Shown: one piece after another, positions 1 to 9,572 of the stretch
Layout of the letters: the number at the start of each line of letters is the position of its first letter
How positions within the stretch are numbered: the stretch's first letter is position 1
DNA from: JACPYF01 sp964348695
GTDB taxonomy: Bacteria; Patescibacteriota; Saccharimonadia; Saccharimonadales; Saccharimonadaceae
Direction: 5' to 3'
Assembly: GCA_964348695.1 (NCBI GenBank)
Contig: CAYGDI010000003.1
Location: forward strand, 1 to 64,000
DNA length: 64,000 nt
Notes under the pieces: generated by a model
What the model was told of the DNA's origin: nothing
Seen by the model: only the letters and a program-made list of their open reading frames with translations
Database searches by the model: none
Translations under genes and position numbers: made by a program

Positions 1-30
1 AAAGAGGTATCATATATTTTTTACTAAGTA

Positions 31-3000
31 TCATTTTTTTGTAACCCCCCAAAAACCATCTGCATTAATCCAACCTCCGCTAAACAAATCGTCAAATGTG
101 TATGATTTACCATTTTTACCACCTTTTTTTTGATTATGGTTATTCGGATCACCTACCCAAAATTTCTTACCATCACTACTAACCGCTCTAATCACAACAA
201 AATGTCCTGCGTTTGTAAATGGACTTGCAGCTCCAGCGTTGTATATAACTAATCCCCCAGATTCTATTGTTTGAATGATTTTTGCTTTACTTGAGGCTGA
301 GGAGCCTAGGTTTTCCGCCTTTAGTCCATATTCTGGTAGTATCGCAGGCGCGGCGCGACTCATAGCTGTTCCCCCCTCTGGGTGGAATCTTTTTGATTTA
401 TTAGCTATCTCTCTAACAGTGACGAACTTGTTACCGATAGTAGATATTATCATAGCCATAGAGCTTGGACCACACGCAGAAGCACAAATACTATTACTAC
501 CCCCAGATACATACGGGTATGGTTGACTACCCCACCTACTATCACATTGATCAAAGAAACCAAGCTGGGAAACTCCCTTTGCGCCTTCTGGGAGGTCTAA
601 TATAGCACTAAATTTATTCTTATTGGCGTTGAGATCATTAGTTTCAGATCCTGAAGATTCGGTACAGTCACCAGATTCACCAGTAGGGCTTCCTGTCTCA
701 CTCGAGTCTTGTCTACCTGGGGTAGGATCTAAACCAAGTGCTTTTCGTAGTTTTATCATATAACCGTGTTTTGAAGAGTCTTTGTTGTCTCTTGGTTGAG
801 ACCATGGCTCATCGTCAGTAAGACGGTATGCTGCTCCGTTTTTATCATAACTATCAGGGTCGGTTCGATTGTGCCCATTACCCGCAGTTTCTCCGTGCCC
901 TAGAAGCCCCTGTGTTTTACTGGGATCATTACTGCCTGTTATGAGACCAACAGGATCGTTTGCCGGAATATTATATTTTTCAATAAGTTTTTTAGTAAGT
1001 GCGACAACAGAATCAAACTGCTTATCATTATTTATTAATTCTTTTCCGTCTTTTCCGGTAATCTCAATACCAATAGCCCTGCTGTTATTGCCTGCTACGT
1101 GGTATGTTACCTTCATATCGTCAAGGGGGTATGATTGATATATTTTACCTGTTTTTCCGACATTAAACTGAACACCCACACTACTGTTTACCATACTTGT
1201 TAATAGGGACGATCCCTCGCTAGAGCCAGCCGTAAAGTGTATGATAATTGCTTTCGGATTTGATAGGTCACCCTTGTCCATTGCTCTCGAAATTGACGGA
1301 TTGGTTTGGTATATTTTGTGCCAATCATTCATATTTTCATTTGCACCACTACCGTCGGATCCTGCTGTAGGATCTGTACACACACCACAACTGTTCACAG
1401 GTGTTTCTGGGTCGGGTGTGGTGTCTTCTGAACCACTTACATCACCACCAGCAGATAGTTTAGCCATTCTTTTCATCCAACTTTGTACGTTACGAACATA
1501 TTGTTGAGTATCATTTTCACTCGGTGGCGCGTACACAGACATAATGTCGTATAATTTTCCAGAAGCAAGACCTTTGTCATAAAAACCCGAGTTTCTGATA
1601 TATTCTGCTATATCACCGGAATTACCCGAGTTTTCAGGTGCTGTGTGATCGACACTGTTGTGTACTGAAGTCCATTTATACCAATACCTTCCTACGCTTG
1701 CACTATAGTGATTAGGCTGACTCTGTGTCGCCGTACGACCAAAGGCGTTATTTGCATTTTTGATATTGTAATCCCCTGGTCTAGCAAGTCCTGATTCCAT
1801 CTGTGCTATGGAAACAACTAAGAAAGGATTTATATCAGACGCTTCAGCACCTGCAACAATTTTTGCTCCAGCCCCTTTTAGTTCACTGCTAGAATTTGTT
1901 TTCTTTATATATTTGTCTATACCAGCTGCCATTGATTCTGGATTGAGTCGAGGAAATGTCACGCCTGTAGGCGAACCTGATCCAGGTGCTAAATCACTAA
2001 CATTTCCACTATCTCCATTCGGACAACAACCTACAACCTCACCACCAGAGCTTACTGCACCACTACCCTCTTTGTATTTGTTATAAAAATACGATGCAGC
2101 TTCTGCTCTACCGCTTTGTGTAGCAGTTATCTCATATTTTTCATTAATAATCTTTGCAGCCTCCGAGGGACTAGCATCTTTAATAAGATCAAGTACTGGA
2201 TAGCCACTAGCGTCATTTTCTAACTCATGCCATATAAATTCAGTTTGAGCTTTTAGACTATAAGCTTGTTGATTCGAGCTGCTTGCAAAACTTTGCATCT
2301 TAGGCCATCTACTACTATGACTCCACTGAGCAATTCCACTATGAGTACCATTTGTTGAACGAGGGTTCAAATCTTCCGAAGTCCTAAACCCTGTGCTTGC
2401 TCCGCTTTCAAAAACTAAATTACCAACCATACCAGCAGTTGCTTTTGCAGGTAGACCAAGTTCTATCAGGTGGTTGTAAACTTTTTCTACATCAGTTTCA
2501 CCCACCAAGCCACCGGTTGATGATTCGTCCTCTGCTGCGTATGCTGTAGGTGTTTCTAGGAGTGACGCAAATGATTCGAGTCCCCCGCCATTACTCGAGG
2601 ATGAGGTAGCTTTTATACCTATGTGTACATGATCAAAGTGTCCATCAGACTTCCATATAACCTGTACCCTGTATGATTTACCATCTATTCTGGTGTTTTC
2701 ATTCCAAAGACCTCCTTGTTTTGCTTTTTGTTTTGCTTGCGATGCACCAACACCGGCTGCGATCAATCCAGCTGCAGCTAAACTGTCGCCCTTCGGTACA
2801 TCTTGGCCTGGTTGAGCGTTATTAGTGCCAAAGTTGTTTAGTACGGATCCGAAATCACCTGCGTTACCAGAATAATGATCAGATCCTGCTGTGTGATTTC
2901 CATTTGTCGAGGTTGTTATGATTGGTTCGTATGAAGTATATTGAGCTACCTTGTCCATGAATTTTCTAAAAGCTGGGGTGATATTGGTTGGTGTGCCGGA

Positions 3001-3216
3001 TTGGATCGACCACCCACCACTACCTGTTGGTGCCGAATCATCCCCCTCGGTTGAAGATCCACCAGGATCACATGCTGTTGGATCATAAAACTGTATCTCA
3101 GAATCTGACCAAAAATCTGACAAAGCGCTTACTGGTAGTGTGTTTGTCGCTGCAAGTATAAATATAGAAAAAACAACAAAAGCTTTTTTAGCGATCTTGT
3201 ATGTATGATTAATCAA
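31..3216 (-). CDS. multidomain secreted peptidoglycan hydrolase of the T4SS-like locus
   Basis: A 1061-aa exported wall hydrolase. Residues 1-31 form a signal peptide. Residues about 80-200 resemble an M15/VanY-type peptidase (H114, D121 and the HVH at 196-198). Residues 240-385 resemble phage-tail lysozyme (E270, motif HSGIAQW). Residues 430-590 resemble a glucosaminidase/lysozyme (E474). Residues 640-800 are an Amidase_2 domain (IIIHFTAG, GHNRTDPD), and 895-1055 a C39-like cysteine peptidase fold (SACGPSSM, GHFVVIR, GDPNN). Linkers are Ser/Gly rich. The start is TTG at 3216, supported by AGGAG at 3225-3229, which lies just past the stop of the upstream gene. Probable VirB1-like role: local wall opening for the secretion channel. 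Domain calls come from motif reading; the M15 and glucosaminidase calls are the weaker ones. Confidence 0.82.
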   Translation of the reverse strand: MINHTYKIAKKAFVVFSIFILAATNTLPVSALSDFWSDSEIQFYDPTACDPGGSSTEGDDSAPTGSGGWSIQSGTPTNITPAFRKFMDKVAQYTSYEPIITTSTNGNHTAGSDHYSGNAGDFGSVLNNFGTNNAQPGQDVPKGDSLAAAGLIAAGVGASQAKQKAKQGGLWNENTRIDGKSYRVQVIWKSDGHFDHVHIGIKATSSSSNGGGLESFASLLETPTAYAAEDESSTGGLVGETDVEKVYNHLIELGLPAKATAGMVGNLVFESGASTGFRTSEDLNPRSTNGTHSGIAQWSHSSRWPKMQSFASSSNQQAYSLKAQTEFIWHELENDASGYPVLDLIKDASPSEAAKIINEKYEITATQSGRAEAASYFYNKYKEGSGAVSSGGEVVGCCPNGDSGNVSDLAPGSGSPTGVTFPRLNPESMAAGIDKYIKKTNSSSELKGAGAKIVAGAEASDINPFLVVSIAQMESGLARPGDYNIKNANNAFGRTATQSQPNHYSASVGRYWYKWTSVHNSVDHTAPENSGNSGDIAEYIRNSGFYDKGLASGKLYDIMSVYAPPSENDTQQYVRNVQSWMKRMAKLSAGGDVSGSEDTTPDPETPVNSCGVCTDPTAGSDGSGANENMNDWHKIYQTNPSISRAMDKGDLSNPKAIIIHFTAGSSEGSSLLTSMVNSSVGVQFNVGKTGKIYQSYPLDDMKVTYHVAGNNSRAIGIEITGKDGKELINNDKQFDSVVALTKKLIEKYNIPANDPVGLITGSNDPSKTQGLLGHGETAGNGHNRTDPDSYDKNGAAYRLTDDEPWSQPRDNKDSSKHGYMIKLRKALGLDPTPGRQDSSETGSPTGESGDCTESSGSETNDLNANKNKFSAILDLPEGAKGVSQLGFFDQCDSRWGSQPYPYVSGGSNSICASACGPSSMAMIISTIGNKFVTVREIANKSKRFHPEGGTAMSRAAPAILPEYGLKAENLGSSASSKAKIIQTIESGGLVIYNAGAASPFTNAGHFVVIRAVSSDGKKFWVGDPNNHNQKKGGKNGKSYTFDDLFSGGWINADGFWGVTKK

Positions 3217-3219
3217 AAC

Positions 3220-5763
3220 CTATACTCCTATCAAATAACTAACACTATTTTTTATTGCGATGCTACCATATTTTTTTGCCGAATTGCTACTTATTTGATT
3301 ATACATTTTGTAGACGGTAGGTTCTGTTGTTGTTCCGTCATCTACTTCTTCTGGTGCATCTTCAGCTTCACCCGGGTCAGCATCGTTACTAAACTGGTCT
3401 TCTAGTGTTTCATCAAAATAATATAGCCTAAACATATCATATTTTAACGGGTCACTAGTTTTTGCAGGATCTTGGCAGGCTTTTTTATCTAGACCTTCTG
3501 GCCAACCTTCATCATCTGACGAAACAGGCTGATCCGTCTCGGTGCACTTCTCTATCCATTTGGCGTATTCACTATCTGCTATTGCGGTGCCTTCACTATC
3601 AATAAATCTATAACACGGCAGCTCATCGTCAGTACTCTGACCACACATATAAGCCACTATTTGTTCGGGGTCATACTGAGAGCCAGCAGACGAACTTGCA
3701 TCACCAACCTTGCTAGGATCTAGGCCATATTGGGGGTTACAGAACATATCAGCAGCAATATTCAACTCATCATAATCGTCATCTGGACATGTGTCATACT
3801 CTCCCTCTACATAATCTGCGCTTTTTGCGTAGGCGTTTAGCGACATCGAAGAAGTTGCAGTTTGTATAAACCCAAATGTTTTTTGTGGTATATTTTGCAC
3901 ACTAATACCGTTTATACTAGGAGCAACAGCAGAGGCAAAGCGATTCGCAAAAGAGCTGATATTGGAAGGGTCGAGTTGGTACATAACCCCACTATCAGCT
4001 GCTGCCAAGTTTTGTGTTTTTATAACATCTTCTTGGTAGCCAATAGCTTGTAGTTTAGAGAGTGGGAAAAATCCATGTGCTCTATTGACCATCGAACTCA
4101 AAGCTCCGGCACCAGCTACAATTGCATTACCCGCTTCATCACCATACTCATCACCCGTGATCAAGGTGCCACTGAGAGCAGCGGTTAGACTAGAGACAGC
4201 AGCTTCTAATAGAGGCATAAATGGCTTTGCCAAGACTCCACCTGCAGCACCAAGAGCATCGCCAACAACAGGTATTGCTAGTATAAGATCTCCTACAAAG
4301 TTCACAACACTACAGCCTGCTTTTGCAAATTTGTTCTTTGCGATTGCGCCTGCAGTGCCCGCAGAGCCACCACCGAGTACAAATTTTTTATATTCTTTGT
4401 TGTTTTTTGGAACATAGCCGTATGCTGCGTACTGATACCCTGCAGAATCAAAGGCTGTTTTGTTACTATTATTCGGGTTTGGCTTTTGCAGTATTCCAGC
4501 CAAAAGACCCATTGCTCGAGTCGCGCTAGTGTTTTGTGAGTCACCTGTTTTTGTTTGGTCAGCCATTCTAAAGAACATTACCGCATAGCGTATCAATACT
4601 GTGGCGTTTTTTAGTTTTGCTGCGGTTGCCGCATAACTAACGAGCGATCTTACCATACAAATACCTTCTAGAGCTGCAGTATAGATATTACCAAATTTTG
4701 GTATTCGTACTTTTCCATCAGCACTTGCCTCTGCCATTTCTTCGGCTTCTTCCGCCAACTCTTCTGCCAAGTCTTCACTCAATCTTTTTGAAAGTTGATC
4801 TTCTGCACCATCACCAGTTAAAGGTCTTGTACTTATATCAAAAGACTCCCCGCTTACTGTGGATCTTACTCGTTCCCTAGTTTCTTGGCCTCTAGAATTT
4901 GGATCATCTAGCACACTATCCTTGCTAATACCTTTTGTTTTTCCGATATATACCTTTAGTTTGGTGTAGAGTTTTTTCGTTGCAGAATCTCGCCAGTATG
5001 CTACTTTTGATTTGTTAAAAGTACGCACGTTATTGCGCAAATTTGGACTTTTTCTCAGTGTGCTTTTAAACTCACGAGCACTAACTGTCTTTTTCTTTCC
5101 ATTTTCGTCGATATAGGTAATAGATTTTACCTTACATTTGCTGACAGGTCCGATAGTACGACAACTTTCTGTCTCTATTTTTGTGCCGGGATTTCTACGT
5201 TCAAACTTGGCTATTTCTTTTTTTGACATTCCCTTGAAGCGACATTTGACTTTGATAGTGCAGCCTTTTGTCATGTCTTTGCTCATTTTTGAAGCCAACA
5301 CTCTCGAACTACGTTTGTCTATGAGGGAATTCGCACGCGAGTCAAATTTGTCGAGCAACACTTCCTTTAGGTGGATCAAAGCAGCACTAGGTCCGAGAGT
5401 AACGAATAGTGCGATAGCAACGCCCACAAGCCCAGAAATACCTCCGGCGATTGCTTTTTTCTTTGTAAAATTGACAGACAGGCCAGCTCTGGATTCTTGT
5501 TGCGGTGTTGTGTTATTTTTCCAGGCACCGTTGCCTCGATTTTCTTTTTGTTCAATAGTTTCGTCATCCGCAGCCTGATTTTCGGCAGCATCTTGCTCGA
5601 GTCCTTCGAGGTCTTCGTCACTACCCTGACGAGCCCTCTCTTCCATCATACGTTCATCACCTGGACTAAAATTTTTGTCGATTATTTTATCAAACCGGTC
5701 CTGTCCGGTGTTGCGGCTAGGGTTGAAATTGTCTTTTTTTGGTTTTTGCGTTCTGTTTGCCAT
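3220..5763 (-). CDS. large membrane protein of the T4SS-like locus, unknown function
   Basis: An 847-aa protein I do not recognise at family level. Residues 1-100 are polar, acidic and probably disordered. A clear transmembrane segment lies near residues 108-130. Further hydrophobic stretches near 380-405 and 480-535 may be membrane or amphipathic helices. A Cys-containing, Asp/Glu-rich region precedes the C-terminus. It lies 13 nt downstream of virB4 and 3 nt upstream of the wall hydrolase, so it is in the same transcription unit. The position suggests a structural part of the secretion channel; this is inference from context only. The start is ATG with AGAGG about 10 nt upstream. Confidence 0.7.
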   Translation of the reverse strand: MANRTQKPKKDNFNPSRNTGQDRFDKIIDKNFSPGDERMMEERARQGSDEDLEGLEQDAAENQAADDETIEQKENRGNGAWKNNTTPQQESRAGLSVNFTKKKAIAGGISGLVGVAIALFVTLGPSAALIHLKEVLLDKFDSRANSLIDKRSSRVLASKMSKDMTKGCTIKVKCRFKGMSKKEIAKFERRNPGTKIETESCRTIGPVSKCKVKSITYIDENGKKKTVSAREFKSTLRKSPNLRNNVRTFNKSKVAYWRDSATKKLYTKLKVYIGKTKGISKDSVLDDPNSRGQETRERVRSTVSGESFDISTRPLTGDGAEDQLSKRLSEDLAEELAEEAEEMAEASADGKVRIPKFGNIYTAALEGICMVRSLVSYAATAAKLKNATVLIRYAVMFFRMADQTKTGDSQNTSATRAMGLLAGILQKPNPNNSNKTAFDSAGYQYAAYGYVPKNNKEYKKFVLGGGSAGTAGAIAKNKFAKAGCSVVNFVGDLILAIPVVGDALGAAGGVLAKPFMPLLEAAVSSLTAALSGTLITGDEYGDEAGNAIVAGAGALSSMVNRAHGFFPLSKLQAIGYQEDVIKTQNLAAADSGVMYQLDPSNISSFANRFASAVAPSINGISVQNIPQKTFGFIQTATSSMSLNAYAKSADYVEGEYDTCPDDDYDELNIAADMFCNPQYGLDPSKVGDASSSAGSQYDPEQIVAYMCGQSTDDELPCYRFIDSEGTAIADSEYAKWIEKCTETDQPVSSDDEGWPEGLDKKACQDPAKTSDPLKYDMFRLYYFDETLEDQFSNDADPGEAEDAPEEVDDGTTTEPTVYKMYNQISSNSAKKYGSIAIKNSVSYLIGV

Positions 5764-5776
5764 GAGGATAAGGCCT

Positions 5777-7672
5777 CTACTTTATTTCACCTTCGCTTAG
5801 GTATCCTTTTCGAATATCAACCTCTTCGTTCTCAACAGCTTTGTTGGCTAATTCAGCTGCTCGCTGAGCATCTAGAGCCGCTTGTGGATTGGTTGTTACC
5901 AGTGTTTGCTCGGTGGGACTAGCGACAACCTGAATATGAACATGGTTTTGTCCAGCAAAAAACAATCCTTGTCCGACGGGAAAATTATTCAGTCGCTTCC
6001 GCTCTTCTTCTGTCAGCTTGAATACATCTGCCAAAACATCCACCGCGCTAGAACTTTGTTTTAATAGCAGCTGCATACTGGCATTCGCAACAATCGCTCG
6101 ACCCATTTTACTAGCCATAAAATCTTCTACATCCTGTGTGATGGTTGTCAGGCCTAAGTAATATTTTCGGGCACGTTTTGCGAGCGAGAACATGAAGTTT
6201 GCGGAATCTTCATATTTCATCAGCTGCCAAGCTTCATCGATGATCAGCATGCGTTTTCGTTTGTCAGTACGTGTTTTGTTCCAGATATGGTTTAGGATAA
6301 TATGCATAGCAATAGGACGAAGCTCCTCCTCGAGTGCTTGAATATTAAACACCACCATATTGTTATTGATATCAACATTGCTCTGTTGCGAAAAAATACC
6401 TGCGAACGTACCTGCGGTGTATTTTCGCAGACGCTGGGCGAGCTCTGGCCCAGAACCGCCCATATGTAGTAATGTATCGTACAGGTCTCCAATAGTAGGT
6501 GGTGTCGACTGATGTGTCAGTGGATCGCTGGTAATACCGACGCGCGCGTAGGTGTCGATCAAAGCTTGATCCAAATCAGCCTCTTGGTTGGGTGTGAGCG
6601 AGACTGCCTGGTTGCTGATCATTAGTTTGATAAGTCCGTGCAACGTGATGAGGTTTGCTCGCAAAGAGTCATTGGCGTCGTCTTCGTCAACAACTCTAGG
6701 TAAGTCAAAAGGGTTGATCCGTATATCAGAATTTAGACTCATCTGGACATAACTACCACCCACCGCTTCGGCAAGTTTTTGATATTCATTTTCCGGATCG
6801 ATGATAATAATCTCAGTACCAGTCATCATAGAACGTACCGCTTCTAGTTTGACCGCGAAACTTTTACCCGCACCAGATTTTGCAAACACCACCATGTTGG
6901 CATTTTCCAGAGAAAACCGATCAAAAATAACCAATCCATTATTGTGCATATTAATTCCGTATAGCACACCTTTTTCTTGTGTGAGATCGGCCGAAGTGAA
7001 TGGGAAACTAGTAGAAATAGCGCCGGTGTTCATGTTGTGACGTATCTGCAACTGATCAGCGAGTTGTGGTGCGGTGCTTTGAACTCCTTGCTCTTGTTGG
7101 CTCGAGGCGACTTTACTAAACACAAGCTGTTGGCCTAGGGTGCTTTCTATCTTGTGTTGCATAAACGCCATCTCATCTAAGCTATCTGCATAGAGTGTGA
7201 CGTACAGACCATAGCGGAAAAATCTCTCTGCACCGAGCTGTAGCTGGTCACGTAGCTCCTCAGCGTCACTAATAGCTGCCTCTAAACTGGGGTCACGAAC
7301 CTTGCCTTTTTCGCTATTGATACTTTGAGAAGCTTCGAGTTGAGTCACTTTTCGGCGTAGATTTTTCATAACTACTTCAGACTCAACTGGATAAATAAAC
7401 ATCGCGATATCTAGTACTTCGTCGGCATTGATAATAGAACTCAACCATCCTGTATACAGCTGTCTAGGGTAAGCATACACATACAGTGTTCTACCGTATT
7501 TGTTACCTAGTCGAAAATATGAGCTGTTGATCTCTAAACTACTCGGAGCAATAAGATCACGCAATGTACGGACACCTTTGAGAAATTCTTGTTCTATCTC
7601 AGCTTGTTCACGTGCTCGCTGTTGTGCTGCGATATCTATTGCATCTTGCTTTTTTCCGCCAAATATAGCCAC
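5777..7672 (-). CDS. virB4: VirB4-type ATPase of T4SS (C-terminal, ATPase-bearing part)
   Basis: A 631-aa VirB4/TraE-like AAA+ motor that powers type IV secretion at the inner face of the membrane. Walker A is AKSGAGKS at residues 264-271 and Walker B is MLIIDEAW at 475-482 (D479, E480). A Q-rich sensor region and the arginine-rich end follow. Residues 1-30 are a charged helix, and 30-250 match the family's middle domain. The start is GTG: its G is the last base of the upstream TAG (TAGTG), and the Shine-Dalgarno CAGGAGAG lies inside the end of the upstream gene. The usual VirB4 N-terminal TraC-like domain is encoded separately by that upstream gene, so the two products probably assemble. Confidence 0.92.
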   Translation of the reverse strand: MAIFGGKKQDAIDIAAQQRAREQAEIEQEFLKGVRTLRDLIAPSSLEINSSYFRLGNKYGRTLYVYAYPRQLYTGWLSSIINADEVLDIAMFIYPVESEVVMKNLRRKVTQLEASQSINSEKGKVRDPSLEAAISDAEELRDQLQLGAERFFRYGLYVTLYADSLDEMAFMQHKIESTLGQQLVFSKVASSQQEQGVQSTAPQLADQLQIRHNMNTGAISTSFPFTSADLTQEKGVLYGINMHNNGLVIFDRFSLENANMVVFAKSGAGKSFAVKLEAVRSMMTGTEIIIIDPENEYQKLAEAVGGSYVQMSLNSDIRINPFDLPRVVDEDDANDSLRANLITLHGLIKLMISNQAVSLTPNQEADLDQALIDTYARVGITSDPLTHQSTPPTIGDLYDTLLHMGGSGPELAQRLRKYTAGTFAGIFSQQSNVDINNNMVVFNIQALEEELRPIAMHIILNHIWNKTRTDKRKRMLIIDEAWQLMKYEDSANFMFSLAKRARKYYLGLTTITQDVEDFMASKMGRAIVANASMQLLLKQSSSAVDVLADVFKLTEEERKRLNNFPVGQGLFFAGQNHVHIQVVASPTEQTLVTTNPQAALDAQRAAELANKAVENEEVDIRKGYLSEGEIK

Positions 7673-8484
7673 TAGTTGCTCTCCTGATTGAGATTTGGTC
7701 GGGTTGCTTCGCCCTGACCCTTTTGGATATAGGTGTTAGTAACATGTTCAAAATTGCCTAATGGTTGGCGTACTGCGGTATCTGGGTTATAAAAATTGTA
7801 GTACAGTTCGCCCAGCTCTTTTGTGTTGAGCTGTACTGAGCGTACTCCCATCTGGAACAACCCACTCAGAACTGTATTGATGCGGTTTTGTAGCTCGTCT
7901 TTGCCTTTTTCATATGCTTCTTTGTTGATTTTTACCTGTGCTTGCTGCTGAGGTTTAAAAAGATTCGAGAACAAGTTTTTACTAGAGGCTACCGCGCTAT
8001 CCAGATCGCCTGCGGGATAATAAGGTATGACCAAAAAGAAACTTTTGTCCATAATATTAGCTTCTTGGGCTAGCTGATCGATAAAATCTATGTAATTGTC
8101 CATCAATACACCTAGTAACATATTGTCCTGACCGCGGCGCATTTTGTCGAGACGGTCTAGGTATGGAGCAATATCAACACGCTGAGAGCGTATGAGTATT
8201 TGTACAGGAAAAGTCAACGAATTCAAAAAGCTTTGGTAGGCATACTCTATACCCTCTCTTTCGCGAGCGCTCATTAGGTCAAAATTGATCGATTTACAGG
8301 TGATAACAGCTCGAAAACTACCATCACCCATGATTACCATATTGTCGCGAAGCTCTGATATCAACAATGCATTTTGGGAACTATTGGGGTTTTTCTTTGC
8401 TGGAGATGTTGTATTTTGAGCAGGCTGAGCAGAACCAGGCTGAGCCTGAGCTGGTTGGTTGGTCGCGTCTGTTTTTGGCTGCAT
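7672..8484 (-). CDS. TraC/VirB4 N-terminal-like domain protein
   Basis: A 270-aa protein resembling the N-terminal domain of TraC/VirB4-type proteins (GDGSFRAVITCKSINF, then a long helix and LTFPVQILIRSQ near residues 95-115). Residues 1-40 are Gln/Pro/Ala rich and probably flexible. It has no P-loop. It overlaps the virB4 start by one nucleotide, so translation is probably coupled, and together the pair covers a full-length VirB4. The rest of the family usually carries both parts in one chain, although separate N-domains also occur in other CPR-type loci (recollection, not checked). It probably docks the ATPase to the membrane ring. Confidence 0.78.
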   Translation of the reverse strand: MQPKTDATNQPAQAQPGSAQPAQNTTSPAKKNPNSSQNALLISELRDNMVIMGDGSFRAVITCKSINFDLMSAREREGIEYAYQSFLNSLTFPVQILIRSQRVDIAPYLDRLDKMRRGQDNMLLGVLMDNYIDFIDQLAQEANIMDKSFFLVIPYYPAGDLDSAVASSKNLFSNLFKPQQQAQVKINKEAYEKGKDELQNRINTVLSGLFQMGVRSVQLNTKELGELYYNFYNPDTAVRQPLGNFEHVTNTYIQKGQGEATRPNLNQESN

Positions 8485-8526
8485 CTTTCTTTGTCCTCGC
8501 TTATGATTGGTGGAGGAGTGATATTT

Positions 8527-9489
8527 TTAATGCAACTTTATCTCCACCTCTTCGGTGGGCTGACTACTGATACGACTAGCTTGCTTTGCTAGTGTACTTA
8601 CTTTCAACCCTTCGCTGTTATCTACGAGTTTCATTATATCAGGAGAGGGCTGCTTGACGCTAGTGCTTTGATCTGATGTGTCAATAGGCGGTGTCGTGGT
8701 CTTTTCTGGCTGCTTCGGAGCACCAGCCGGCTGGATCACGGTCTGGTGTATAGATGTTGGATATGGATCAAATTTCACCTTTGATAATAGCTCTTTTGCC
8801 TGTTTTTCTAGATCATCGTCGCTGACTGGTTGTGTCGTAGGTGGTGGAGCGACTGCAACAGGGGTTGGGGTTGGCGGTGTAACAGGCTGCTGTGTGGCTG
8901 CTTGCTGCATTCTTGTTTTAGCGGCTTGCTGACTAACTGCCTTTTGTTCATCTATCAATTTGTCAAAAGAAGTTTCTTCCAGTATGTCTGTTGCTGTTTC
9001 GGCTTCTGACACAACATTTTGAGCAATACTGACACTAGCTGTGCTATCAATATCAGGGTTGAACACTCCCCTTGCCGCCCAACCGCGCGTATCCATAATT
9101 TGCGACAAGCGGTCTAGTCTATCTAACGCTTCATCTTGAGTGATGTCTTTTGTGCGCTGTATCTCAACTGTTTTTGGTGCTGTGATTTCAACAGTTGACA
9201 ACACCCCATCAGGCATCCATAGTCGTTTCTTTGGTTTCAAATGGTACTGCAAAATAGCAGCCAAGTATGTTTCGGTTGGCTGATCTTTGCGTAGAGGTAA
9301 GGCAATAGCAGCAAAAAAGATAATAAAAGGCAGCGGAATTAGCACTAATCCAACGAAAACTTGGTACAACACATAAGCCACAAAACACGCGAATGCAACT
9401 ATAATTAGGTATATAAATTGACGGAAACCAAACGGTCCAATCAGCTTGTCTTCCGCCTCGACATCTTGTGGTACTTTGTATACTGCCAT
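8527..9489 (-). CDS. PrgI family (VirB3-like) T4SS membrane protein
   Basis: A 320-aa protein whose first 105 residues are a PrgI-family domain: MAVYKVPQDVEAEDKLIGPF, then two transmembrane helices (about residues 25-45 and 47-65), then LRKDQPTE and YHLKPKKRLW. PrgI proteins replace VirB3 in Gram-positive systems and sit next to VirB4, as here. The 200-residue tail is Pro/Thr/Gln rich with a short helical part, much longer than in a minimal PrgI, and is probably cytoplasmic. It is the first gene of the minus-strand unit running to position 31. An extended -10 (TGGTAAAAT) ends 11 nt before the ATG. Confidence 0.88.
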   Translation of the reverse strand: MAVYKVPQDVEAEDKLIGPFGFRQFIYLIIVAFACFVAYVLYQVFVGLVLIPLPFIIFFAAIALPLRKDQPTETYLAAILQYHLKPKKRLWMPDGVLSTVEITAPKTVEIQRTKDITQDEALDRLDRLSQIMDTRGWAARGVFNPDIDSTASVSIAQNVVSEAETATDILEETSFDKLIDEQKAVSQQAAKTRMQQAATQQPVTPPTPTPVAVAPPPTTQPVSDDDLEKQAKELLSKVKFDPYPTSIHQTVIQPAGAPKQPEKTTTPPIDTSDQSTSVKQPSPDIMKLVDNSEGLKVSTLAKQASRISSQPTEEVEIKLH

Positions 9490-9533
9490 AACTGCAGTTT
9501 ATTTTACCACAGCTACATAAGCGTTATAAGCAC

Positions 9534-9562
9534 TTGCAAAATATTACTTTTTATGCTAATAT
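9534..9562 (+). promoter_or_regulatory. sigma70-type promoter of the coiled-coil gene
   Basis: TTGCAA at 9534-9539, a 17-nt spacer, then TAATAT at 9557-9562 with an extended TG. The ATG at 9573 is 10 nt beyond the -10, so the message would have almost no leader. This promoter overlaps a possible upstream TTG start at 9534, which is why that start is rejected. Confidence 0.7.
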
Positions 9563-9572
9563 AACAGATGAA

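Noticed and set aside
9534..9572. Longer N-terminus of the coiled-coil protein from TTG 9534
   Set aside because: These bases form the -35, spacer and -10 of its promoter.
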